Origin: Marthasterias glacialis
Lineage: Eukaryota > Echinodermata > Asteroidea > Forcipulatida > Asteriidae
Reading direction: 5' to 3'
Length of the DNA: 64,000 nucleotides
Assembly: GCA_911728455.2 (NCBI GenBank)
Contig: OU452219.1
Coordinates: forward strand, 5,702,320 to 5,766,319
Shown here: piece by piece, positions 29,101-44,100 of the stretch
Position numbering within the stretch: position 1 is the first letter of the stretch
Layout of the letters: the number at the start of each line of letters is the position of its first letter
Notes under the pieces: model-generated
Seen by the model: the letters and a program-made list of their open reading frames with translations, nothing else
What the model was told of the DNA's origin: nothing
Databases searched by the model: none
Program-made: the position numbers and the translations under genes

Positions 29101-32100
29101 TTGGGTAACAACAGAGGCCACTGTATTCAATTCAATTTCACTTATTCATCACATGAAAACGGATGAAAATTTGCTTTCCCTTGTACAGCAGTAAAAGATA
29201 ACATAATAACCTTTATATATATATATATATACACAGCAAATATACACAATCGATCACACAATAAGTAAAAGGAGAGACCACATTACAGGGGGCACATTGC
29301 CTTCAAATCACTTAAAATGTTGTTGTTTGGCATAGCTTCATATCCTTTTTAAGAGCTGTTCGTGCAATAAAAACACCTAAAATGTTGTACTTAGTGAGTA
29401 GTGATTAAAAAAAAAAAATACATTTGCCTCTCGGAAATACAACCAGCGCAACCACACTCTACATAGAAACATACGGTCCACCATTTTGTGGAGTCAAAAA
29501 TTTGGCACTACAAAATAGCCCACCGTGCTCTGTCACAAAATTAAAACAAAAACCACACAATTACAAGGAATTTTTTATGTGAATGATTATATTCTACTTT
29601 TAAAATATCTATCCAACCAAATTCATTTCATAAAAAAAAAAATTTGATAGCCCAAAAGTGTCCAACCTGAAGGCAACGTGTCCCTCTTAAAGTCACAAAC
29701 TCAAGCCGAGCCTATCTCAGATGAGCACTCACCCTAAGCCTCTAGCTACAGAGTCTAGCTGTCTGCACATACAGGATCGTACTTCATAGTCCACATTCTG
29801 ACACAGCGACTGCACCAGCGGCAGAATGTCTCTCTTGATCCTGTGGTTAAACAAATTAAATACCCATCACGATAGAATTGATCGGTGGAGATACTGTAAA
29901 CTTGACTGCTTAATGGAAACAAACAGGGAAATAATACTGTGGTTGGTGGTTGTATAACACAATCAATCTCTTCTCGAGCACCATAAATTATTGTTAGCTT
30001 CAAACCCCTCCGGGAAATACAGTTTAGAGAGGTTTGTGGTCACACCACCAACCCATGCATAAATATCTTTATTTGTGAAACAAGTTAGTTTAATTAAAGG
30101 TCCCATGAATTTTTTTTTTTTAATTGGTTAAAAAAATAAAGTATGCCTATTGTGGTATATCTTTACTTTTTTCACATTTTTTACATGCGTATTAATCGTA
30201 GAAATAACGATTTCTAAAATTAGGGGGTTGCCGTGCTCCGCCCACCCTTCCTCATTAACATAAAATCTGTGACGTAGGCAGTGGAACAGCTGACCAGGGC
30301 CATGTGTGTGACAATAACATACAATGCATTGTTGACCACTGGGCACCAGAGCCGTCTTCGAAATGTTTTACCACAGCCTACGTCATGGATCATTGCGCAA
30401 TCAAATGGCACACATTTTCGGGGCTCAATTAAAGTGTATTAACGCATAACAGACACATCAAAATAGTCAATGTTATGTTTTGTTAATTTCAAACCATATA
30501 TTAAGCCACAAAAATGTTCCGTGACAAGAAACCTCTTCATGGGCCCTTTAATATGATCAAATCATCTTCGGGAGGGTGGGGGGGGGGGGGGGGGGGTAAA
30601 CCTGTCAACTCAAACCTACTACCTTTCTGGAAACAAGTAACAGTTTAATTACAAGTTGTGATTCAAGTTTTAAGTGAAATAGCATCATGTAAAGAGTTCA
30701 TAGGGATATTGAGCCTGAAGATATTAAACCCTGATTGATATGACAGGAAACACAATATAGAGGACCCCTTACCTACTGTCACCTTAGCAGTTTTTCCGAT
30801 GGTTGTAACTTTTTTAAAGTACCCAAAACCACTCAAAAGTGTTTCAACATGTGAATAGTTTGAGTTGATTTAACTGGGTTTTTTTTAATTACTCTCAAAT
30901 TCCATTCAACAAATGGTCGGAAAAGGCAGGGAACTTTTTTCCATCCATTTTTTTATGAAAATTTAAGAGTGATTTTTTAACAAAAATGTTTAAAACATCA
31001 AATGAATGAATCAATTCAAAAAAATGTCAGCATAAGCCTGCATGTCCAAACACCTTACGGGTGGCTTCAGGTACTAGAACAAATATTACAACCATTCAAA
31101 AAACTGTTCACGAGACTGATGCAAAGTGGTTTCCTTTATTGTGTTTCATGTCATGTAGCCTGCCGGTTCATATATTTTATCTAAATACTTGTGTGTGTGC
31201 CGGATAGGGAGCAAAGTCCCCTCCACAGAAACATGGTTTCTTTTTGGCAACCTGTCAGGCTCTAGCTGGTTCAACTCTTTCCTTTTGTTGATGTTACATT
31301 TGTTATTTGTATGTATGTACTTGTACTTTCCTACTGGCTCGAGAAGTGGCGAGACACCAACTACGTGTTGAAAACTATTGTCACATTCAGACTGTTGGAA
31401 CCGCCTCAAATAGACACATCTCTCTGCATGACTGAATGACACTGGTATTTATTTCATGGGCAACCAGTCAACAACCCTTCCAATAAACTCATTTGAAACT
31501 TATGACTTCCACATCTTCTTTTAAAACACTGAAATTACAAATCATCTCAAGAAAGGCTGGAGTCCCCAAACCAGACCGAAGTTGCGCTCTTCATTTTGGA
31601 ACTTTGAATTTGTCGGAGGGCGGTTTCTTTAAATGTTAATCTTTTTTTTCTTTTCTTTTTTTTTATTATGTAAGTTCGCCCCAAACAAGGCTCAAAGCCA
31701 CTGTAGGTAAAGGGCTACAAAGAAGAAAACATAAACATGCAGAAGCTCAGTGAAGCTGAAGGAAGGAATTGATGTTCCTCTTAAAAGATTCCAGGTCATA
31801 AGATGAAGGAAAACATACACCAGGCAAGTAGTTCCAAAGGGATGCAGTACGTGGAAAGAAGCTACTGGAATAGCTCTTAGTTCTGCGTCTCGGCATAGCT
31901 AGAGTGCAAGGATGAATTGGTACTACCTTAGTGATTTTAAGTTTACCCTCTGCTGTAAGTGGTAGGCAAGACATTTACATGATGTGTAATATAATAACTC
32001 TGTCTGATCTACATAAACATGTTATTTGGTGAACGCAAAAATACTAGTCATACCATAGAGCAAGGTCATACTGTATAACGCAGGATGCATGCATGCGGCA

Positions 32101-35100
32101 TGTGAACACTGTTTTTTTTTTTCAACTGACACGACTAAACCACAAAATTACTTCTACACTCACTAATGACCATACATACAGAGAACGGAAAGTGAAAGCA
32201 ACGTTTACTATTATCAATGAAGCATAACCCAGTGACAGCTAGGCTCCATTCATCAAGAACCTACAACCCATTTGTGGCTTTTGGCACCTCCCTTTGACGA
32301 GCAGTCATGCGTTACTTGACAAAACCCAAATAGGGGTGGGTTCATATGACACAATCAGTCACAGGGCATGATCTGTGTGGGGTCTCTTTATTGGTAGATG
32401 AAGGGGGGGTGCATATTCAAGTGTGCATATTCACACGCCTTCTGAAAAAAAGTTATCAAAATATTGTATTGGGGAAGCAGAAATAGAGACAGGGTGGTGG
32501 GAAAGTTTGCGTAGCGTCCGGTCTCCCAAGGGTAGTTAAAGCTCAGACCCATGGTTTGAAGCTACCCGGCCAGGCCTGGGAAGTTAAGTTCCAGTATCAT
32601 TTAAATTCCAGTGCTTGTTTATGTTGGGAAACTATTTCATTGGCGGGGTGTTAGCGCGTGTAACTTAACTCGTCAAGGTAAAGGCAAATAGAGCGTTTTC
32701 ATATTAAGAAATGAGCACGTCAGGAAACCTGATCTACATCGGGGGGGGGGGGGGGGGGGAACATGCGTGTTTACTACCAATAGTCTGGGATCCACCTGAA
32801 AACCAATACAGTTTAGTATTTATTTCGTCTGCAAAATCAATGTATTCAGACTGAAATTCCACCACCTGGAGATAACCTAAACAACAAAAACATTCTAAAG
32901 AGGTTGTGTGTTATCATGGTGTTATCTATTATTACAAAATGTATGAATACATATATTAAATTTGTCATTTTATCATTTCCACAGAGCCAGTCTGTGTGAG
33001 TCAAATGCACACTGACTGCCTTGGTTCATCTCTTCTCGGTACTCACATAAACGAATCGCAGCGTGTCGCTACTTTGCCGAGGATCCGACAACTAGCCAAT
33101 CTTGATTGCACCGACTGTGACAACTGACCTTTCTCAACTGCCACCGTCAAGACCTGTCAAATAATAACAACAATCAGGCCACTTAGAAGTAAATAAAGTC
33201 AGAAATGGATAGGACATGCCTGGCTTGGGGAATGATCTTCTTTTTTTTTTTTTTAATTAAGTCGAACTACGAACATCGTCTTGTCACAGCAACTGTCAAT
33301 TAAAGTTTATTATTTTTGGTTTTTACCCTTATACCGATGTCTGATATATTAAATCCTGTGGGAAAAAATCCACAGGCTACCTAGATATCAATAAAATATT
33401 TTTAATTTTACCCTCACATATCGGCGTACGGGTAAAGCCAAAATAATAATCATTGTCCCCAATGCCATTTATTTACATGTCACTTTTAAAGTGCTATGCA
33501 GTGCACAGGCCTGATTGCTTTGTTCTCAAAAGGGCAAGGGCACTAAGGCATTTCTTCTTGATAAAGGGCACCTCTATGAGGAAATTGTAAATTTCTACTG
33601 GATTATTTCAAGGGCACCAAGGCAATGACCAGGGGCAAAAAATTGCCTCCGTGAAATATCAGGCCTGGGTGCGTGTACCCAGGACTGATGCCTCGTTCTT
33701 GTAAGGGCAAGGTATTTTTTTCCTTGGTATTATAAAGGGCACGTCTATGAGACAAACGTGAGTTTCTACTGGAACATTTCAAGGGGCACCAACAATGACC
33801 AGAGGGCATGGAGGCAATTGCCTCCATTGCCTCCATGAAGTATCAGGCCCGTTGACCCAATATCACAGACACAGAATATTTATCACGACTTTGGGTAACA
33901 GTTCATCGTCATGTCTAAGTGATGAAACACAAGGATTCCTTCAAAAGAGCCTCCTATGCCCGAAGATACCTGTGAATACTAATGTCAATTCTGTCTGCAC
34001 TGTGAATGCCTGCATCCTAGGCAAGAGAACCTAGGCATGATATTTACCCTTTGCAAATAATAGGACAATTTTATTGAGAACAATGGCTGACACATCCCCA
34101 TCCCTCGCCTCTAGCTGAAACCTTTTCCCCTACAAAATTATATCAGTAATAATGAAAACCTTGTGGATGGATTGAACCTTCTTGATCTTGCTCTTCTACA
34201 AGACCTTTCGTATGAGTATCGAAACTTCCAAATACCAACGAGATAAGAGCATACCTCCATGGGTATGAGGTTTCAGTTGATTCATCAAGAACTTGCTAGA
34301 CCCTGCACGTCTAGCCTGTGTATGAACAATCTAGGGAACCCAGGGTTCCCACGTATATTGCTGTATCATGTGAAGGGAATCATATCGGGCTCCATATTGG
34401 TTCTAATGTTTCAAAATACGTGCAAGATTTGTACAGTCAATTGTTGGTCACTAACAAGTGTTACAGCCTTCATTTTTTGTATTATGTACCTTTATCGTGC
34501 TCACACCATCTTTGTCAAGTCCCCAGTATGCAATATCTTCAATGTATATTGATTCAAATGAATACTAAAAATGGACCAGACTATCTGCCCTTCCAGCCTC
34601 ACTTTGGTTACACTGATTTAAATGGGAGAAATACAAGATGGATGCCCCATGATAAAGGTCTACTCCGTTCACAGCATACTCGTCAAACTGAGATAGAACG
34701 GTAAATAAAGACTGATCCCTTGTCTTTCTTTTAACGAGCAGCTGTTTTTGTTCTTGTTAATGTTAATACCAGGGACCAATTTCATAGGGCTGCTTAAGGT
34801 AGCTAAGCACAACAAAATTATGCTTACCATAATAAGGTTACCAGCCAAAATGGCATGACACACGTACAGACTGTGACTGGTATCCTGCTTGAGTTTGCTT
34901 AGCAGACAGTTTTTAAGCATTATTTTCTGTTTAAGCAGCTCTATGAATTGGGCCCAGGAGTGGTACAAGGTCTAAAGCCAAGTCTGAAGGAAGCGACTTT
35001 GGCTACGGCTACGGCTACGGCTATGGCTACTGACTGCAGTGATAACATTGATGAAAGATAGACCTTTTTAGCGATCAGGTTTCAGCCACTGCCAAAGCCA

Positions 35101-38100
35101 TCAATTTGAACACTGCCTAATATTCATTGACATGTGAGGGTGGGGGGAACACTTGTAATGTAGTGTCATTTTTCCGTTGAAGTTTTTACTAAGATGCGAT
35201 ACTACTACCAGCTGCCAGGTCAAATACGTGAGGTCACTGAACTCTTATCTATGCCCTGTGGACATCACAGGCAGAAAAAGATTACGTTCAATAAATAAGT
35301 TTTTCTCCACATTTAGTCCAAAACTTAAATCGCTCAAGGTGAATAATATTCAGTTTGTTAATAAGCATTAGTAAATAGAGTTCATGGTCAAAACAAAAAT
35401 TAAAACATGAACAAGATAACACATAGTAATACACAGTAAAATCGTTAATTGCCTATTTGCTGAAAAGGCTTCAACCTTTTATGTACAAAACAAGTTTAAA
35501 CAACAGCAGCTCATTATTATTTTTAAATGATTAGTACATAAATTAGAAGTGAAAGGGGATTGTTTATTGTTTACCCATGCTTACATTCCTATTTTTAAGG
35601 ACTATCTTATAACATTTAAATGAGAGTTGATTGGAGTAGATCATGGTCTAATGGAGCAGATTTGGAAACTAAATGCACAGCTGAAGCTGACATTTACCCT
35701 CTTTTTGTAGTAGATTTTGGAAACCAAATGCATGACTGATGCTGCCAATCATATTTCTTTTTGAAAACTTTTTGGTGAGAATATATATTCTTTGACAAAG
35801 GAAGTAGATTTTGGAAACCAAATGCATGACTGATGCCGACATTCGTTTATTTTCATCAATAACTTTTTGGGAGAAATGATGTGTTTTGACAAATGCAATG
35901 GATTTGGAAACCAAATGCATGACATACATTTGAGTCTCTATCACATCTCTCTCTCCCTCCCTCTCTTCGTTGACATTTTACTCTTTGCACAATTGGCCTC
36001 GGATCCGATAACTAAATACCACTGACAACGTTTGTCTGGAGTGTGCGCACCTCAGTGTTTCATTACAGCTCGGTAAAAGTTAACCTTTCGAAACAAGGAT
36101 ATTAAAGGGTTGGCTGGCACAGTGCATGCACTCTTACCAGAGAAAAAACACTATATTGTAGATGTCCAGTTTGCGTTGGGGATAAAGAAAATTTTTGTTT
36201 ACCCATACACTGAACCGCTGTTTTTACAGTACTTTCCCCGAGTCCTGTGAAGAAAATAAACCCCCAAAACAGGCACATTCCTCGGGCGGGATTCCAACCC
36301 ATGATCGAGTAATATGCCTGTGATTTTTTTTTCCACAGAACTCGGGAAAGTACCGAGTATACAGTGCCTAACACACACCGGTGTATGGGTAGAACACAAA
36401 TAATATAACACTGTATTGATTTTATATGTCAGTGTATGTGTATGTGTGCGAACAAACTTTCATCGATTTGATCTTTGTGAACAAGTCTTGCCTGGCAGCC
36501 TTGTAGTAAAGCCGAGCATTCAAAAGAATTGCAACAAACAAGTTTTGTTTATTGTAACCGCACAAGACAGAAAGAAACTGGAAGAATCCACAAGCATATA
36601 AAGTCCCCATGAAAAGGTTATGAATACACGTACAAATCAAGTTCATGTACGTGACAGCTGTCACCACCGTTTTGTTTCCTTTTTTCGAAAAAAAAAGTGT
36701 CAGAGTATTTTCATAAGTTTAACAAACGGCACCAATTCCCACTGTATTGTGCCCCCCCCAAAAAAAAGGAAATCCATGTTAATACATGTACAGCAGACAA
36801 CTTTTCAATGTGAATTGGCTAGGCACAGTTTGAAGAGAAGCAAAACCTAAGAACACCATGTTCACACACGTAAAGGCTTCACAAAAAGCCTTCTGTCAAT
36901 AGCATAACATGTATGAAGTCTCATCTTTGAACCCACACGTTTACATTCGTGTATCCACTATGAAACACCATCACTTGGCGAATGTTTCGAGTGCTCCATT
37001 TAATCATGCACCAGCCCCCAAGTTTGAGTTTGCCCTCCTGACATGAGAAAGGAGGCGTGTAAACTTGATGCCTATTTTTACCAGCATATCCCCCAAACAG
37101 TGGATGCAGTGATCCCTGCACCACTATTTACTGACACCGTAATATACCACGCTATAAATGTGTGGGACCACATGCAGTGTTGCTGTCTGGAGTGCAGTCA
37201 AAATAAGGTCAAGGTATGTTGTTAGGCTGCAGGGGATTTCTGCACATCCACGTGAATCTTTCATTTTAAGATCCCTTTAAGTTATGGACAACACCAAATT
37301 AAATCATCAAATAGTACACAGTAAAAACTGTTTTTTTTTTATTCTTTCTTAAATGTAATGAAAAGAAGGTATTTAGGAATGTGTCTGTTTTGGGTTTATT
37401 CAAAAACATTGCCTCACTGCCTCAGCCTTGAAGCCATTCCAAAATTTCCTAGCTGACACTTTGACTTTCTTTAAAAAAGAAAATCTAGACCATTCAAGTA
37501 ATTCAAATTGTCAACAAATATTCCTACAAACATCTAAAACAACCTGCAAGTTAGATTGTGTTTAAGTTTTCGAGAAATCCATCCTTATTTTTGCCCCGAA
37601 ATTATTACAGTGGCAGACAGAAAAGTGAAAGTGAAAAAAAGTAGTGTTGCAGAAAGCTTTTGCCTATTTCAGCCCCTCTAAAACGTCTTAAGACGACCCT
37701 TCAGAAATGGCAGGTGCAATTGTAAGATTCCTTAAGCAACAGCTAAATCACAGGACAAATATAACTTGAGGCATCAGCGTGCTAATCCCTGCCTTAATTG
37801 AAAAAACCCCCAAGAGTCTTCCTGTTTAGTTTGCAGGAGAGGAGATTCCAGAAGGCAATGGTTTCAGTGTTTGATGAAGGTGGAGGCCTTGGTGCTAGGA
37901 TCCCCCTTTAAAATGCTCCCTTGAGGCTACTTACATCTCTCTTGAGTATGTCCTTGGGTAGGAAGGAGATGACCTGCAGTAGCACCTCCAGCCAGGCTTC
38001 TGAAACATCTTCAGAGGAGTGAAAACAACAATTAGTATGTTAATGGGGGGTATGGAAGATAGTTGTCCATTGTACATAAGTGTACAAACCTTCGGTGCCA

Positions 38101-41100
38101 AGGGAAACATTTTGTTCTTGATTGTTCATTGTGCAAATTTTAGGATGGTGAGTGTGTTCTGAAAATAAGGGCAGTTCTACCACATCTTGGTTGAAATGAA
38201 GAAAATGGTTATTCTGTTTTGTCTTATTAAACCTAACTGACCAAACCTAGTTTAACATAATTTTAGTGTTATATGTAGATATCAATGGAAGTCGGAAGAA
38301 GTTTTTTGTTTTGATTAATATAATTGATTTTAATAACTCCATCGATGATAAAGAATTTAAAGAATAATGTCTGGTTTTACTCTTACACCCATGTGTGATA
38401 AAGCACTAACTATTCTGTACACTGCTTATCAGCAGGGCTCGAAATTGACACTGGACCACAGGCCCGAGGCCAGTAATTTTAGCATCGGGCCAGTAAACTC
38501 ATGATCAGACAAGTCCGGCAGTGTTTTGTATTTGTTTGTTTTAACTCAATTGAATAACAATACCTCTAACAATATCTTGAACACAAGCAAATTAATGTTC
38601 AAATGTACACTTTGAGTCTAATGAATATCTATCTTTCAATGAGACAAATGAGATAAATCGTCTCTTACATGTCTTAGTGCTTGTTCAAATGAAAACAGTT
38701 TGTTCAACTTTGTATGAATATCTTTTTTCCTCTCATTTGATTCTGGTCTTGTAAACAAATTTCCGGTCCAGTAAAAAATATTTGAGCTGTAAGTCCAGCG
38801 GTCTTGTGGATTCCCCGACCCCCACACCCACCCAAAGTTTGAGCACTTATTGGTGTACGGGAAACCAAACTAACAAACTTTACAAGACCTTTTCTGGATA
38901 ACAGATGATCAGAGAGTACACCCATGCATGTAAGTGTGGATAGACAAATAATGAGGGAGCTTGAAAATGCTTCCTTTTTGAAATGAAAATGTAGCCCTCC
39001 AGAATTTCAGGGGGAAAAGCAAAACTACAGATGATGAAATTGGAATTGAAATGAAATTGGGAATTGCGGAGCTGGAGCTGTAACATTCTTGCGGGAGAAG
39101 CTGCTCCCCTTCCTTCATGTCACAGCTTACTTGGGTGAGAATCTAAAGCATGGAACGATACATTAACACCGATGGCAACATTCGTATGACATGGTGTCAC
39201 CAATTTGGAAGAGGTTGATATAGTTACATCAAGCTGCGGCCGGCAGCGATTCCCAGGTGCATGGTTCTCCTTTGCACTTCAATAAATTCAATGAGAATCT
39301 CTGACATTTTGGAATCTTTCACTCTTATAGCTAACCGATGGATAGATTAATTCACTGCGATTTACTATCAGAACTACTACCCCTTCAAGAGCTTGACTTT
39401 CAAGAAAATCACCACTAGACCACTGATCTAGAAATACTTTTTCTGGAACCAAAAATACTTCCTCTTTTTTTTTCATGTTTGCCAAACTTTTAAAGAGGTT
39501 ATGAATTGAAAAACGAAACTTTAAACACTTGTTCACATTAGAAAAACCATTAAAAAAATGTGTTTGTAAAATCACAAGACCACATGACTTGTTCGGTTGT
39601 GGGGTATCTTGCCTAAACGCTAAAACTACTGGACTCTGGCCAGTGGCCAGTGGCCCAGTGGGTATTTCAAGCCCTTCTGTCCCGGTGAATGATTAGATAT
39701 GTTCTGTATACAACACTCATTAGAAGGTGCATTGTCATTTCAACTGGGACAGTCATCAACAGAGGGATCCACAACTGTTAAAATGTTAATTTTCTTCTCA
39801 ACAAACCCATGCAGACATCGAGTCTTGTTAAACACGTTTTAATTTATCCAAAATACATGTTATGAGATAAATGAGTTTAACAGCATCTCTTCAATTCTTC
39901 ATGCGATGATACAAGATGATGGCACTTCATGAGTGATCTTAACAAAATTTGAAAAGGATTATTACTTCTTACAAGACAATTAGTGTGCAAAATAAACTTA
40001 AGTACAAAGCAGGATTTGACAATGGTAGGGCTAGGATGAAGAAGGGAGATGGGGGGGGGGGGAACCCACACTAACATTGTTTCAAAATGCAAAGGAACTC
40101 GTCCAAGCTGCACAAAGTAATTTCTTGTGGGAAAAAAACAGGAAGAGTGGGGGGAAACCCAGGGTGACACCATTGAAAATCAGAATAAAAAAAACAAAAC
40201 AATTTATTTGTTTTTTAAAGCAACGATGACATCGATGGCAATGGGTAACATTACTGATGCATTAATCATGCAAACTGGGAATTTGGATCAATGGGAGACT
40301 TTGGAACGATAGGTGGCAGCAGACTTACCAGGTAAATTGTCATTGTTTACGTAGTAATGCGCATGCGCACATTTCCGAGAACAATGGATTTACCTGGTAA
40401 GTCTGCTGCCACCTAGCATCCTCAAAAGTCTCAAATTGGTAAAGAAAAACACCTTGAGTTGAGATGTAAAGTACAGAACCCCTACACTGACGTCACATAT
40501 GGCAACTGTCTGCTGCACATGGTCTGCCATTTTGGGCGAATAAATTGCACGTAAACAGTGCACTCGTCACCTAAAATGCACCCTGCAGTTAACACATGGG
40601 GAATCTGACTCCCAAGATGTTTCATAGGCAGTGACGTCAGGTGAATTGGGGTCAATTAATTTTTAAGCTTGCAAGGAAAAATAAACAGAATTTCAACTGA
40701 TTACAATTAATGTATTTACGTACAAAGGAAATGAATACACACAGAGCAACTCCACCTCACACGGTGCTCCATGTCCACATTCAAAATAATTCATCACGCA
40801 CGTGAGCACCGTGAGCACAGTACACTGCAATGCACAATGTAATGATTTCAACCAAATCAAAAAAACTCACTTCTTGTTAAAAAAAAAACCACACACACAA
40901 AACTTCCCAAAACCTCCCAACATTGAATAAAATGAATGAATGTGACAATGTGTGGACAATTAGGGGGGTGTCATTTAATCACTCGATATATTAGTTTGTT
41001 TGTGAAACACTTACATTAAAAATTGATATCCGGCAGGGGGATCGGGTCATTCATGGGTTCATGATAGAAAACAAAAGTAATTGGATAATTATTATTAACG

Positions 41101-44100
41101 TATCCACGGACTTAAAAAAAAAAACTATGCATGTAAAATGTTAAGAAGAAGAAGATTTAATCAATGGACAATTCTTGGCTTGATTCAGCATTGTCAGAAT
41201 TACCTGCACCCTTTAAGATTAAACAAAGGCCATGAGCTACTTAAATCCCAAGCAGCCTGCACTGTTAGACCTTGTCCTTATCTAAGACGGGTAATTAGCA
41301 ACAAGGCACATGCAGGTCATGGGAAGCAATGTTACAACGTGATCCACACCAACACCTGCGTTTCTCTCCGACGACCCAAATTTTCTTTGAGTATACCCAG
41401 CTCACATCACTCCTGGAGAAACCGATCTTTCTCCCCGTCCGGCCCTTCCCTTTAGAACTCACTACCCATCAAACTGAGAAAGAAGATTTCCTCCCTCACA
41501 TTCAAGACTGAACTCAAAATCTCTCTCTTTCAATAAGATGTATAACCTTTGGTTAATTTGTATATATGTTTACTTTAGTAAGAGGACTGTTTTTCCAGTG
41601 CCATGAGTGTTACCATGTGACAGACTTGGTGCATTACAAGTCTCAATTATTATTATTACTAGTATTTCATTTCTGTTTGGTTTCCATAGCCACAATCTTG
41701 CATCTTCCTCTTCTCAAAAAACAAAAAAACAAAAAAAGGCTGGCTTGTTTTGTTTCCTTACAACTGTCAAAAGAATAAAACCACTGAAATGAGAAACTGT
41801 CTTTGGATGTAAATGTGTAACTGTTATGGTCTAAAAAATAAAACTACATGTATTATACATAAATACATGTACTTTGGTACTTTCTCAGTAGTTTGAGATG
41901 AACATGAACAAATGCTCTTTGTAAACAAAAATTAAAGTTAGTAAAAAAAAATCCACAACAATAATTTAGTAAAATCTGGAAAAATCCAGAGAAATCTCAT
42001 CCCTGCTGTATTGCTAATAGAGAAAAACCACTCCTTGCATTTAAGGCAGTGCATTTCATAATTAGATCTGACTTCCGTTACACTGTACCAAGAAAAACAC
42101 ACCAGAGCAAGCCATTGCATCAATCTGCCGAACCTGGCTTCAATAACTAACACATGTAGCCAGTTCCATCATTAATTGATCCCCTCAATTTTTCATAACA
42201 AGGTAACATTGTGTTTGGAGCGGATGGTCGTCGTCATGGGTATGGCATTCTTCTTGATGTAACCAAGGCGAGGTCTGCTGTCAATTAACGATGGATACCA
42301 ACCACGCATGAACGACGACGATTAATACAGGTGCAGTGGCATACTGCGATAATCTAAACCATCAAACACAATAATCTTTTAAGACTTGAATAACTCTAAA
42401 TTGATGTCAAACCTTATTAGTTCAGTCCAGGTATTACGCGGGGAGGTTAATCCAGGGGATAGGTTACCCAAATAAAGCTGATGGGATCAAATTTACAATT
42501 ATTTCCACTAATGCGTATCTGCACAACTACCAGGCCCACAAACAACGTCTGTGGCCCTGACTCCATTGTATTATCTCTCCCATAACAAAATTGATAGACA
42601 TGCTTAGCAACATTATGTACTTTATTTGGAGTGTCACAACAGGATGCCAAGGATTTCGAAGAAACCCTTTTTCCCCTTTTTTCTTCTTCTTTTGCAGTTA
42701 AGGGAAACCATGGAGGAGAGACTGATGCAAAGTCCTTGTACATCCTCAATTGATAGCAAGCTGTCAATGCAACTGTATGACAATGGTATTACAGGCAACT
42801 TAGCCAAATCTTCAAAACACAGGGCATGCCACCATAGATAGTCTGCATGTGAATCTTTGTGTCATCCACTTAAGGTTCCAGCTTTCCTGAAGATATCTAG
42901 TGGGTGGTTGCCCCCTTTGTACCAAGACAAAGGTGGGGGGGGGGAAGGGGGAGAAGGCACAAGTCAAAGGCCTTTGCCCATGGCAGCCATTGTTGCAGCC
43001 GAACAAAGAAGTGGCCAACATTGTTATTATTATTGCCTGGTAAAGGCCAGCCTGGCATGGGTTGACCTGGGTACTGGAGTCCTACATAAGCTGTGCAGCT
43101 TGATCGATATTGATAAATATGCCCATACAAGAGGTAAAAACAAGATAAAACCATCCCTGCTTGATGAAACTAAGGAGTGCGTGAATGAATTGCTACGGTA
43201 ATGCCCCTCTTCTGGGTAGTGTGATTACGGAGTCGGGTTCCATTAGTTAAATGACAACATTCTACGCTTTATTGCTTTAGTCATTAGCAATTTACCAGCA
43301 GCTATGCCGATTGTAAGGAATCTGCATTGCACTTCCCACACAGAATGAGGTACATGTACATGTACATTATGTCTGCCTGCCCCTCAAAGAATGGTTTTAA
43401 GCCACACTGTGGATGCCACAACAAAAGATTGTTAGCGAGAAAAATGGATGAGGCTGACTGAGATGTGACTCCAATATATTTCTATCTTTATCAAGCCTGA
43501 GTTTTGCATTACATATAACTGTATATCTACAGGAACTCATTGCTGACCGAAAAGGTCTGAAACTGGGATCCAAATTTTAGGAGGTATGTTGAAGTTACGG
43601 CATTTCCACCTTTTACTAACCCCTGGGATTAAACAATTCAAGGAGCTTCTGGGAAAAGAATCCTCAGAGCTAGAGATGTACATCAAACAACATGATTTTT
43701 TTTAGAACTGAGAAAAATAAGGGTTTTTTTCACCATGCAGAGACATAAAAAGGTCTGAATTCAGATAAAAGTCTAAAATTTCTCATCCCTGCATCCAACA
43801 TAACTTCTCTTTAATGCACAATGGAAGGCTACCAAGATGAGGTATGATTATGTAGTAGTTATTCATACCAAATTATGTTGTTATAAAAGTAATCCAATCG
43901 TTTCAATAATTTAACAGAAGACTGAGAAGGTAAAACACTGGAATTTTTCATATAAAACACTCCAGCTATCTGTCAACACTGAAAACCTCAAAGATTGAAA
44001 AGACATCTCATTCCTTGTTCCAACCGCCCCCCCCTTCTCCTTCTCCAAAAGAGAAGTACATTTCATTTCAATTATCATATAATTGTTGGCAGACAGATGC

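Noticed and set aside
35669-35944. Repeat peptide with MHLVSK units
   Set aside because: Open only because of an irregular DNA tandem repeat; unit spacing is not consistent with a conserved protein.
42447-43201. Overlapping 85-114 codon frames
   Set aside because: No recognisable domain, no splice-supported context and low-complexity stretches.
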